The notes beneath the pieces were generated by a model that was not told the DNA's origin, did not search any database, and was given only the letters and a program-made list of their open reading frames with translations. The translations under genes and the position numbers were made by a program. A stretch of DNA of 64,000 nt from Cognaticolwellia mytili (GTDB lineage: Bacteria > Pseudomonadota > Gammaproteobacteria > Enterobacterales > Alteromonadaceae). Location of the stretch: contig NZ_NBOF01000001.1 in NCBI RefSeq assembly GCF_002104475.1, forward strand, positions 682,001-746,000, given 5' to 3'. Of this stretch, positions 56,773-64,000 are shown piece after piece. How positions within the stretch are numbered: the stretch's first letter is position 1; each line of letters starts with the position of its first letter.

Positions 56773-57900
56773 ATGCAAATTTCAGCAAATTTTGACTCAG
56801 GTAATATTGATGTCATCTCAGCACAAAACCCGGCAGATATTCAACTAGCAATTAAAAAAGATCGTAATTCAGAGTTTTATCAATGGTTCCACTTTAAACT
56901 TCACAATACAGACCATACCGAGCATATTATGCATTTAAATAATGCGGGTAAGTCAGCTTATGTAGAAGGCTGGGAAAATTACCAAGCTGTCGCTTCTTAT
57001 GACCGTCAACACTGGTTCCGTGTACCGACAGAGTTTGATGGCACAAACCTAACCATCACCTTCACACCAGAGCATGATTCCACTTATTTCGCCTATTTTG
57101 CACCTTATAGCTATGAACGTCATCAAGACTTAATTCATAGCGCACAATTAGATATTGACTGTCAGCTGCAAGTTTTGGGACAAACCCTTGATGGCCGTGA
57201 TATGTCAGTGTTAAAAGTCGGTGAAGAGGGCGAAGGTAAAAAAATTATCTGGATAACTGCTCGCCAACACCCAGGTGAATCAATGGCTGAATGGTTTATG
57301 GAAGGTTTTATCGACCGTTTATTAGATGAAGATGATGGTGTTGCGCGCTCTCTACTTAACAGCGCCGTATTTTATCTAGTGCCAAATATGAATCCAGACG
57401 GCTCTGCTCGTGGTCATTTACGTACCAACGCTAATGGTGCTAATTTGAATCGTGAATGGCAAACTCCATCAATGGAAAATAGCCCTGAAGTTTATCTTGT
57501 ACGCGAAAAAATGCTTGCAACAGGCGTTGATATGCTACTTGATATTCATGGAGATGAAGCGCTACCATTTAACTTTGTTGCTGGCTGTGAAGGCATTCCT
57601 TCATATGACGAACGTCATAAAGCACTTGAAGAAAAGTTCAAAAATGTACTTCTTGCTATTACACCAGAATTTCAAGATGACAAAGGTTATGATAAGGATG
57701 AAGCGGGCCAAGCTAACTTGACGGTTTGTGCGAATTGGGTTGGCGAGCAATTTAAGTGCTTATCTTACACAGTAGAAATGCCCTTTAAAGATAATGACTT
57801 ATTGCCTGATTATAGTGTTGGTTGGTCTGATGAACGTAGTAGCTTATTCGGGCGTGACTTCTTAACGGCTATTTATCATGTTGTTGATGATTTACGATAG
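56773..57900 (+). CDS. M14-family carboxypeptidase, cytosolic carboxypeptidase (CCP) type
   Basis: A 375-residue zinc peptidase without a signal peptide. An N-terminal beta domain (1-125) of the sort found in cytosolic carboxypeptidases precedes the M14 domain. Zinc ligands are His166 and Glu169 in ARQHPGES and His259 in LDIHGDE. The substrate-binding NMNPDGSARGHLRTNANG and NLNREW, and the general base Glu335 in YTVEMPF, are present. Eukaryotic CCPs trim glutamate chains from tubulin. The bacterial substrate is unknown. It is probably monocistronic. Confidence 0.9.
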   Translation: MQISANFDSGNIDVISAQNPADIQLAIKKDRNSEFYQWFHFKLHNTDHTEHIMHLNNAGKSAYVEGWENYQAVASYDRQHWFRVPTEFDGTNLTITFTPEHDSTYFAYFAPYSYERHQDLIHSAQLDIDCQLQVLGQTLDGRDMSVLKVGEEGEGKKIIWITARQHPGESMAEWFMEGFIDRLLDEDDGVARSLLNSAVFYLVPNMNPDGSARGHLRTNANGANLNREWQTPSMENSPEVYLVREKMLATGVDMLLDIHGDEALPFNFVAGCEGIPSYDERHKALEEKFKNVLLAITPEFQDDKGYDKDEAGQANLTVCANWVGEQFKCLSYTVEMPFKDNDLLPDYSVGWSDERSSLFGRDFLTAIYHVVDDLR

Positions 57901-58027
57901 AAAATAAGAATATACATTCACTGAGCGACTTTGTACTTTTTTACTAAAAGTTCAGGTTACTTGGTGAATATATGGCTTTACAACGCAAATTTAACTTTAA
58001 AAAAATAATAATTATTAGGAGTCTAGC

Positions 58028-59524
58028 GTGCAGGAAATTGTAAATAACATTAATGGCTATATTTGGAGCCCATATTTAATTTATCTTTGTTTAGGAACAG
58101 GTGTATTTTTTTCGATTTTAACGCGTTTTGTGCAAGTGCGTCATTTTCGTGAAATGTTCCGACTATTACTGTCAGGAAAAAGTTCAGAAAAAGGAATTTC
58201 ATCATTTCAAGCATTAGCGGTTTCTCTCTCTGGGCGTGTCGGTACTGGTAATATTGCAGGTGTTGCTGCCGCTATCGGTTTTGGTGGTCCAGGCGCAGTA
58301 TTTTGGATGTGGATTGTCGCATTTTTAGGCGCTGCAACGGCTTATATTGAATCAACTAATGCACAAATTTATAAAGAAGAAGAAGATGGCCAATATCGTG
58401 GTGGTCCAGCTTACTATATAGAGAAAGCATTAGGACAAAAATGGTATGCATGGACATTTGCATTAGCGACAATTCTTGCCTGTGGTGTATTATTACCAGT
58501 TGTGCAATCAAATGGCATTGGTGATGCAATGGTAAATGTATTTGGTGCTGGTGGTTCAGTTAGCTCTTTTATGGGTGACTTACCATTAACTAAAGTGTAT
58601 ACCGCTACATTTATCGTTTTATTACTTGGCTTCATTATATTTGGCGGCGTTAAGCGTATTGCTAACTTTACCCAAATTGTAGTGCCATTTATGGCATTAG
58701 CTTATATCATCATTGCTTGTACAATTATTGCGCTACATATTGATATGCTACCAGATGTATTTATGTTGATTATATCAGATGCTTTCACGCCGATGGCGGG
58801 TTTTGGCGCTGCAATTGGTTGGGGTGTTAAGCGTGGTGTATATTCTAACGAAGCAGGTCAAGGTACAGGTCCTCATGCTGCAGCTGCAGCTGAAGTTGAC
58901 CATCCTGCGCAGCAAGGGTTAGTGCAAGCATTTTCTGTTTACATTGATACTTTATTTGTTTGTTCTGCGACCGCATTTATGATTCTGATCACCAACTCTT
59001 ACAACGTAATGCCTGAAGGTTCAACTAGCATGATTGTTAGTAACTTAGCCAGTGACGTAGTTATTAATGGTCCCGCTTTTACTCAAATTGCTGTAGACAG
59101 TGTATTAACTGGCGTTGGTAAGCCATTCATTGCCGTAGCGTTATTCTTCTTTGCTTTTACAACAGTGCTAGCTTATTACTTCATTGCTGAAAATAATGTG
59201 TCCTACATTAATAGAACCATTAAGGTACCTGCTCTGAGATTTGTGCTTAAAGTGATCATTATGTCTGCGGTATTTTACGGTACCGTTGCACAGCCAAGCG
59301 CGGCATGGGGCATGGGTGATATTGGTGTTGGTTTGATGGCATGGTTGAATATTTTTGCTATTATCGCAATATTCTTTATGGCTAAGCCTGCTATTAAAGC
59401 ATTGAAAGATTATGAAAGTCAGCAGAAAGCGGGTGTTGAAAACTTTACTTTTGACCCGAAAAAGCTTGGAATTGAAAAAGCTGATTTCTGGGAAGATAGA
59501 ATTGAGCAGAAAAACAAAAAATAA
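58028..59524 (+). CDS. Alanine/glycine:cation symporter (AGCS family)
   Basis: Sodium- or proton-coupled uptake of alanine or glycine, 498 residues with about ten to eleven transmembrane helices. Family signatures are SLSGRVGTGNIAGVAAAIGF (first helix hairpin) and GWGVKRGVYSNEAGQGTGPH. The GTG start has TAGGAG 7 bases upstream. Alanine import would feed the alanine dehydrogenase encoded at 48 kb, but the two are not linked in an operon. Confidence 0.93.
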   Translation: MQEIVNNINGYIWSPYLIYLCLGTGVFFSILTRFVQVRHFREMFRLLLSGKSSEKGISSFQALAVSLSGRVGTGNIAGVAAAIGFGGPGAVFWMWIVAFLGAATAYIESTNAQIYKEEEDGQYRGGPAYYIEKALGQKWYAWTFALATILACGVLLPVVQSNGIGDAMVNVFGAGGSVSSFMGDLPLTKVYTATFIVLLLGFIIFGGVKRIANFTQIVVPFMALAYIIIACTIIALHIDMLPDVFMLIISDAFTPMAGFGAAIGWGVKRGVYSNEAGQGTGPHAAAAAEVDHPAQQGLVQAFSVYIDTLFVCSATAFMILITNSYNVMPEGSTSMIVSNLASDVVINGPAFTQIAVDSVLTGVGKPFIAVALFFFAFTTVLAYYFIAENNVSYINRTIKVPALRFVLKVIIMSAVFYGTVAQPSAAWGMGDIGVGLMAWLNIFAIIAIFFMAKPAIKALKDYESQQKAGVENFTFDPKKLGIEKADFWEDRIEQKNKK

Positions 59525-59538
59525 ATACCATTTACTTT

Positions 59539-59567
59539 AAAAAAACGCCCGCAAGGGCGTTTTTTTT
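59539..59567 (+). terminator. Intrinsic terminator after the AGCS symporter
   Basis: AAAAACGCCC/GGGCGTTTTT with GCAA tetraloop and a T-run. Confidence 0.93.
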
Positions 59568-59601
59568 AGGTAAAATAAAGCATCGAAAAAAAGGGAAATA
59601 T

Positions 59602-59931
59602 ATGGCTGTAATTAATTGCCCGGGTTGTCAGAAGAAAATATCCGATAAAGCGAAAAAATGTACGCATTGTCAGTTGGAGCTAGCGGGGCTCGATGCCGAT
59701 AAATTGGCATTATTAAAAAAAGTTAGCGCGGTTGAAAAATCACAGCAGCTAATGAATCATTCTTTTATCGCCATGTTATTATTTTGTGGTGGTTTCCTTT
59801 ATTTATATTGGCAAAACGCTCAACCTGGCACATGGGAATACGTTGGCTCAATTACCAGTGCAGTTGTTGGCTTTATTTTATATATTGTCACACGTGTCAG
59901 ACTTCTATTAGTCAAACGTAGTCGTAAGTAA
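59602..59931 (+). CDS. Zinc-ribbon membrane protein of unknown function
   Basis: A 109-residue protein. The N-terminal zinc ribbon has CPGC (Cys6, Cys9) and CTHC (Cys20, Cys23). A charged linker and two transmembrane helices (about 53-70 and 80-97) with a basic tail follow. The arrangement suggests a cytoplasmic metal-bound knob on a helical hairpin. I do not recognise a named family. It lies 25 bases before yeaC on the same strand and may be cotranscribed. Confidence 0.82.
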   Translation: MAVINCPGCQKKISDKAKKCTHCQLELAGLDADKLALLKKVSAVEKSQQLMNHSFIAMLLFCGGFLYLYWQNAQPGTWEYVGSITSAVVGFILYIVTRVRLLLVKRSRK

Positions 59932-59956
59932 TCAAATTTATTTAAAAGAGATTTTC

Positions 59957-60241
59957 ATGGATATCATTGAGTTAGTCGACAATATGTCAGAAGAAATGTA
60001 TTTACGTTTAAAATGTGCAGCTGAAACAGGCAAGTGGCCTGAAGGTACTTCAGTAGATAAAGAGCAACAATTATCTGCCGTACAAATCACGATGGCTTAT
60101 CAATCTAAGCATCTAGACTCAGATCAAACGCTTTCCATTGGACCTCGTGGTGAAATGATAATTAAAACAAAAAGTGAACTACGTTCAGATTTCCCTGTAG
60201 CTAAAGATAGCAACGATATTGCTAGGTTTTCTAATCTATGA
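59957..60241 (+). CDS. yeaC: YeaC-family protein (DUF1315)
   Basis: A 94-residue soluble protein matching E. coli YeaC in layout: MSEEMYLRLKCAAETGKWPEG at the N-terminus, a central QQLSAVQITMAYQSKHL and a C-terminal KTKSELRSDF. Function is unknown. Its stop overlaps the start of the DUF349 gene as ATGA, so the two are translationally coupled. Confidence 0.88.
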   Translation: MDIIELVDNMSEEMYLRLKCAAETGKWPEGTSVDKEQQLSAVQITMAYQSKHLDSDQTLSIGPRGEMIIKTKSELRSDFPVAKDSNDIARFSNL

Positions 60242-63099
60242 TTTTTTCCAAGTTTTTAAAAAAGAAATGGCAACATAAAGACAGTGTTGTACGCGTAGAA
60301 GCTATTACCAGTAGTTTGTCGATTGACGAGCCTGAGCAACTTGAAATTATTTCACAACTTGCAATGCATGATGATAACGAAAATGTAAGACGTGCAGCGT
60401 TAATTAAACTTGGCTCTTTTCAAACTTGGTTAACACAAAGCCAAGAAAACTCGATGCCAAAAGTAAAACAATATGCCCAGAAGAAAGTTGAAGCAATCTT
60501 AACAGATCAAGACGATGTTAAAGTTTCTGAGCAAGAAAAATTAAATTACATTGCGGGCTATAACCATTACGCATTATTCGAAAACTGGTTAAAACAGACT
60601 GAGCAAGCGAATTTGATTATCGCTTTGTTTGAAAAAATTGCCACTAAACCATCAGCCATTGAAAAAACGACAACGGCAAACTTAAAGCCTCAGTTATTAA
60701 TCAATTTATTTAATCAAAAGCAAAGTGTAGAAGTTCAACAGTACATTGTTAATAAAGTACATGATCTCGATACCTTAGAAAAATTGAAGAAAAAAGCTGT
60801 TAATAATGAAATTAGCAGTCAAATAGAAGGAAAAATTTCTGCACTGAAATTTGCACTTGAGCAACCAATCATTTTAAGCAAAAAAGTTAATTTGGTTTTA
60901 GCTAAGCTACAGGCATTGAAAGATCAGCGTGATTATGCCGTTTATCTTGATAAGCGTAAGAGCCTTGAAAGTGAGTGGCAAGCACTGACTGAAGATTTTT
61001 CTTGCTTGGAAATGACGGTGAGTGAAGAGTTCACCAATAAACAGCAAACTATTGCGACTAATTTATCAAAAATATTTGCTGTTAAAGCTGAGCAGTTTGC
61101 CCAAGCTGAACTTGGTCGTAGATTAGAGGAAGATAAACAGCAGTGTCGTATTCATTTTGATAAAACTTTAGCTATTGTTGATCAAACATTGTCTACCAGC
61201 ATTTTTGAAAATGAAGAGGTTGACGAGCAACAGTATCAAACAGTATTTGATAAATTAACTAGCGAAATTATTGCTTCACCATTAATTCAAAGTGAGCAAA
61301 ATGATTTTATTGCTAAAATTTGCCAGCAGCAACAAAAGTTACAGCGGTTACCTGAAATAGCAAAATCAGTAAGCGAAGCAACTCAGCTTATTTCAAAAGT
61401 ATCTCAATTAGCATTACCGACTAATGTTGAAGAGATGAATGAACGTTTACCAACCTATCAAGAATGGCTAAAAAATTGGAAAGATGCTGAAAAGCAATCT
61501 GCGGGTACATTGCCTGATTCAATTAAGAATGCTTCAAAAGAAATTCAAAATAATTGGCGTCAAGCATTAAAACCATTGCAACAAACTCAAAAACAAGAGT
61601 TTTCAGCAACGCAAAAGAAAATTAATGATGTTAAACGTCTTATTGCTGGTGGTAAATATAATGCCGCCTTCGGTGTTTTCAAAAAAGCCAAACATCTTTT
61701 TGCATCATTGTCAGAGCAACAACAACTGCGTTTACAGCGAGAATTTGATAGCGTTAATGAAAAAATCGCTGAATTAGCGGATTGGGAACATTATATTGCC
61801 ACACCTCGTAAGCAACAATTGTTGACTGAGATAAAAGCAATTGTTGAAACGCCATTGGATAATCCAAATGAACAAGCTGAAAAAGTTAAACACTATCGAA
61901 AAACTTGGAACAGTTTAGGCCATGCAGATGATGATGCAGAGAAGGGTTTAAATTACGAATTCAATCAGCTTTGTGAAACCGCTTTTGCACCATGTCGTTT
62001 ATACTTTGCTGAACAAGAAAAGTTACGTGAACAACACTTAGTTTCTCGTCAATCATTGTTAACGCAGGCTAAAAAATTATCAGAGAGTTTAGTTACTTCA
62101 CAAGCAAATAATCAAGAAGCGGTTGTCGATTTTAAATTATTTGATAATGAATTGAATAAACTAATCAAACTTTGGCAAAATTCGGGGCAGGTCGATCGCA
62201 ATATTTTTCGAGCAATTAACACTGAATTTAATGAAGCGTTACAGCCAGTTAAATCATCTATTAGAAAATTTCACAATGACAATAAGCAATTAAAACTTTC
62301 GTTTATTAAAAATGCTGAAAAATTATTGCTTGAAGAAGATGTTTATTTAGCCGTGACACAAGTAAAGTTATTGCAATCACAATGGCGTGATACAGGTTAT
62401 GCAGGTAGTAAAGTTGAAAATAAATTATGGCAAAATTTCAGAAAAATAAATGATGAAATTTTTTCTAAACGTGAACAACAAAATGCTGTAGCAAAAAATG
62501 CCAGTTCAATTAGGCTTGCTGAATTTGAACTAGCATTTGAAACACTTGAAAAAGAATTTGAACACGCAGACAACTTACCCGCACTACAAGAATTTGATCA
62601 AGCACTACAGTCGTTAAAACAAAGTGTTAAACAACAAAAACCTAAAATTACAAACTTAGAAAATCTGATCGACCAAAAAGAAAAGTTATGTACTGATAAA
62701 ATTGCTAAATTAAAAGTTACGCTTGAAAAGCAACAATGGACAAATATATTTAACGTCATAGAAGAGAGTTTAGTCAGCGGTATTAGTTTTACGTCACACG
62801 AGATTTTTTCTGAGTTAACTACGTTCTGGCAAAAGAAATTACAAGAACTTGATAATAAAGATAAACCAGTTAGTCGTGATGAATTAACATTGGAATTAGA
62901 AATATTATCTGGCGTACCTTCACCGAAAGCGTTGCAACAAAAGCGCATGACGGTGCAGGTAAACCTTATGCAAGAACAAATGTCTTCTGGTAATACCATC
63001 GACCTACCGGCTAAATTTAACCAATGGCTAATGCTAGGTAAACTTGAGCAAGCAGATGTTAGTTTACTACAACGAATTAAAGCTATATTTGTCAATTAG
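60238..63099 (+). CDS. Large DUF349-repeat protein with N-terminal HEAT-like region
   Basis: A 953-residue, very Gln-, Lys- and Glu-rich, almost wholly helical protein. Residues 1-110 look like HEAT-type repeats (KDSVVRVEAI... NVRRAALIKLGSF). The rest contains several helical-bundle repeats with recurrent W residues, such as LIKLWQNSGQVDRNIFRAIN and LQSQWRDTGYAGSKVENKLW, the DUF349 pattern. No signal peptide, membrane segment or catalytic motif is evident. It probably forms extended coiled coils and acts as a scaffold or nucleic-acid-associated protein; the function is not known. ATGA overlap with yeaC. Confidence 0.88.
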   Translation: MIFSKFLKKKWQHKDSVVRVEAITSSLSIDEPEQLEIISQLAMHDDNENVRRAALIKLGSFQTWLTQSQENSMPKVKQYAQKKVEAILTDQDDVKVSEQEKLNYIAGYNHYALFENWLKQTEQANLIIALFEKIATKPSAIEKTTTANLKPQLLINLFNQKQSVEVQQYIVNKVHDLDTLEKLKKKAVNNEISSQIEGKISALKFALEQPIILSKKVNLVLAKLQALKDQRDYAVYLDKRKSLESEWQALTEDFSCLEMTVSEEFTNKQQTIATNLSKIFAVKAEQFAQAELGRRLEEDKQQCRIHFDKTLAIVDQTLSTSIFENEEVDEQQYQTVFDKLTSEIIASPLIQSEQNDFIAKICQQQQKLQRLPEIAKSVSEATQLISKVSQLALPTNVEEMNERLPTYQEWLKNWKDAEKQSAGTLPDSIKNASKEIQNNWRQALKPLQQTQKQEFSATQKKINDVKRLIAGGKYNAAFGVFKKAKHLFASLSEQQQLRLQREFDSVNEKIAELADWEHYIATPRKQQLLTEIKAIVETPLDNPNEQAEKVKHYRKTWNSLGHADDDAEKGLNYEFNQLCETAFAPCRLYFAEQEKLREQHLVSRQSLLTQAKKLSESLVTSQANNQEAVVDFKLFDNELNKLIKLWQNSGQVDRNIFRAINTEFNEALQPVKSSIRKFHNDNKQLKLSFIKNAEKLLLEEDVYLAVTQVKLLQSQWRDTGYAGSKVENKLWQNFRKINDEIFSKREQQNAVAKNASSIRLAEFELAFETLEKEFEHADNLPALQEFDQALQSLKQSVKQQKPKITNLENLIDQKEKLCTDKIAKLKVTLEKQQWTNIFNVIEESLVSGISFTSHEIFSELTTFWQKKLQELDNKDKPVSRDELTLELEILSGVPSPKALQQKRMTVQVNLMQEQMSSGNTIDLPAKFNQWLMLGKLEQADVSLLQRIKAIFVN

Positions 63100-63115
63100 T
63101 TATTGAATATATATT

Positions 63116-63158
63116 GAAAAAGCCAGCAATAAACTCAATGTTTATTGCTGGCTTTTTA
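63116..63158. terminator. Bidirectional terminator between the DUF349 gene and ansA
   Basis: Perfect 18-base arms (AAAAAGCCAGCAATAAAC and its complement) around a 5-base loop. Confidence 0.93.
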
Positions 63159-63297
63159 TATTAGTGACTAATTTTTCGCTACTACATTCATCTAAAATAG
63201 TGTTTAAAATCAATGTAAGCCCTTAATAATTAATAGTTAAACTAATTGTTAAGGAAACTATGTAAACAACTCAAAGATCATTTATCTTACAAATACA

Positions 63298-64000
63298 CTA
63301 GTTTAGCGTCAGTTCACCACGTAAATTTTCTTGTAACAACTGACAAATCTTTGCTTGTGAATAATTTTTACTTAGCAAGTAATGTAACTTAGTTAGCGTT
63401 GCTTCTAAAGTCATATCATTACCGCTGATCACGCCAATTTTACTTAAGGCGTTACCCGTAGCATAACCTTTCATATTCACTGTGCCTTTTATACATTGGC
63501 TACAGTTTACTACCACAATACCATTTTCATTGGCTTCTTTTAAACACTCTAGCAAGTCTTTATCTTGTGGAGCATTACCTACGCCGTAACTACGAATGAT
63601 TAGTGCTTTTACAGGTTGCTTGATAATGTTTTTTATTAGCTCAGTCGAAATTCCTGGGTATAAATGCACCACACCAATAGGCTGAGGCGTAATGTCCGCG
63701 AGTTTTAATGGCTCTTCATTTGCTTGTGATATTTCCCCTTGAACCAATTTAATATTAATGCCAGCTTCTAAAAGTGGTGCCATATTTGGTGAGTCAAAGG
63801 CATTGAAACCGTCAGCATAGGCTTTAATGCTGCGGTTTCCGCGAAACAATTTATTATTAAAATATAAGCCGACTTCAGCAATGGGAAAGTTGGCCGCAAT
63901 GTAGAGCGAATTTAATAAGTTTTCTTGCCCGTCTGATCTTAGTTGGCTTAATGGAATTTGAGAGCCCGTAACGATCACAGGTTTAGTTAAATTCTCCAAC
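63298..64000 (-). CDS. ansA: Type I (cytoplasmic) L-asparaginase, 5' end outside the window
   Basis: The last 233 or so residues of a roughly 338-residue enzyme. The frame is open to the right edge, so the first 105 residues, including the N-terminal catalytic TGGTIG threonine, are missing. The remaining part follows E. coli AnsA closely: KPVIVTGSQIPLSQLRSDGQ, NNKLFRGNRSIKAYADGF, YGVGNAPQDKDLL and EATLTKLHYLLS. The TTG near the edge is an internal leucine codon, not a start. Hydrolyses asparagine to aspartate and ammonia. Confidence 0.94.
   Translation of the reverse strand, partial: LENLTKPVIVTGSQIPLSQLRSDGQENLLNSLYIAANFPIAEVGLYFNNKLFRGNRSIKAYADGFNAFDSPNMAPLLEAGINIKLVQGEISQANEEPLKLADITPQPIGVVHLYPGISTELIKNIIKQPVKALIIRSYGVGNAPQDKDLLECLKEANENGIVVVNCSQCIKGTVNMKGYATGNALSKIGVISGNDMTLEATLTKLHYLLSKNYSQAKICQLLQENLRGELTLN

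Noticed and set aside
62598-63095. 165-codon minus-strand frame inside the DUF349 gene
   Set aside because: Cys- and Ser-rich translation typical of the reverse of a Lys/Glu/Gln-rich gene; no start signals.

Overview
The window looks like chromosomal DNA of a marine, probably cold-adapted gammaproteobacterium close to Colwellia (Alteromonadales). The sequence is AT-rich by eye, and nearly every protein resembles an Enterobacteria/Shewanella/Colwellia-type housekeeping protein. Two unrelated NADP isocitrate dehydrogenases, one monomeric and one dimeric, sit side by side; that pair is known from Colwellia maris. I found no rRNA, tRNA, CRISPR array, intact insertion sequence or prophage. This is core genome, and I see no convincing unknown multi-gene system. 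The unusual material is mostly regulatory or structural DNA between genes, plus a few poorly characterised proteins.

Layout, left half. 1-1.9 kb: 3' part of a TonB-dependent receptor, followed by a 51-bp tandem repeat and a terminator. 2.1-9.9 kb: aroH and ppsR (minus) divergent from ppsA, then ydiJ. 10.3-14.3 kb: the class Ia ribonucleotide reductase set nrdA-nrdB-yfaE (minus), with a good sigma-70-type promoter and two NrdR-like boxes upstream. 15-19.7 kb: a Gph/MupP-like phosphatase and ubiG (minus), divergent from gyrA. 20-27.6 kb: serC-aroA, cmk, rpsA, ihfB, lapA-lapB and pyrF (plus). 27.7-30.6 kb: a ComEA-like protein, leucine dehydrogenase (minus), a DUF4826-like protein and a GNAT acetyltransferase.

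Layout, right half. 30.6-36.2 kb: one minus-strand run rluE-nudJ-mnmA-hflD-purB-roxA-GNAT, mostly RNA modification and ribosome maturation. 36.4-40.2 kb: the tandem isocitrate dehydrogenases. 40.3-47.5 kb: cspD, clpS-clpA, infA, bpt, aat and trxB. ClpS, ClpA, Bpt and Aat make up the bacterial N-degron pathway; a membrane diguanylate cyclase lies between bpt and aat on the other strand. 47.7-55.8 kb: ald divergent from lrp, then ftsK-lolA-rarA-crcB-serS in close succession. 56-59.5 kb: a thioredoxin-like protein, an M14 carboxypeptidase of the cytosolic type and an AGCS amino-acid/cation symporter. 59.6-64 kb: a zinc-ribbon membrane protein, yeaC, a large DUF349 protein, and the 3' part of ansA running off the right edge.

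Several genes appear to start with GTG or TTG (ppsA, leucine dehydrogenase, the diguanylate cyclase, lrp, ftsK, the thioredoxin-like gene, the AGCS symporter). For ppsA, cmk, ihfB, roxA and leucine dehydrogenase I moved the start inward from the longest open frame, using ribosome binding sites and family length.
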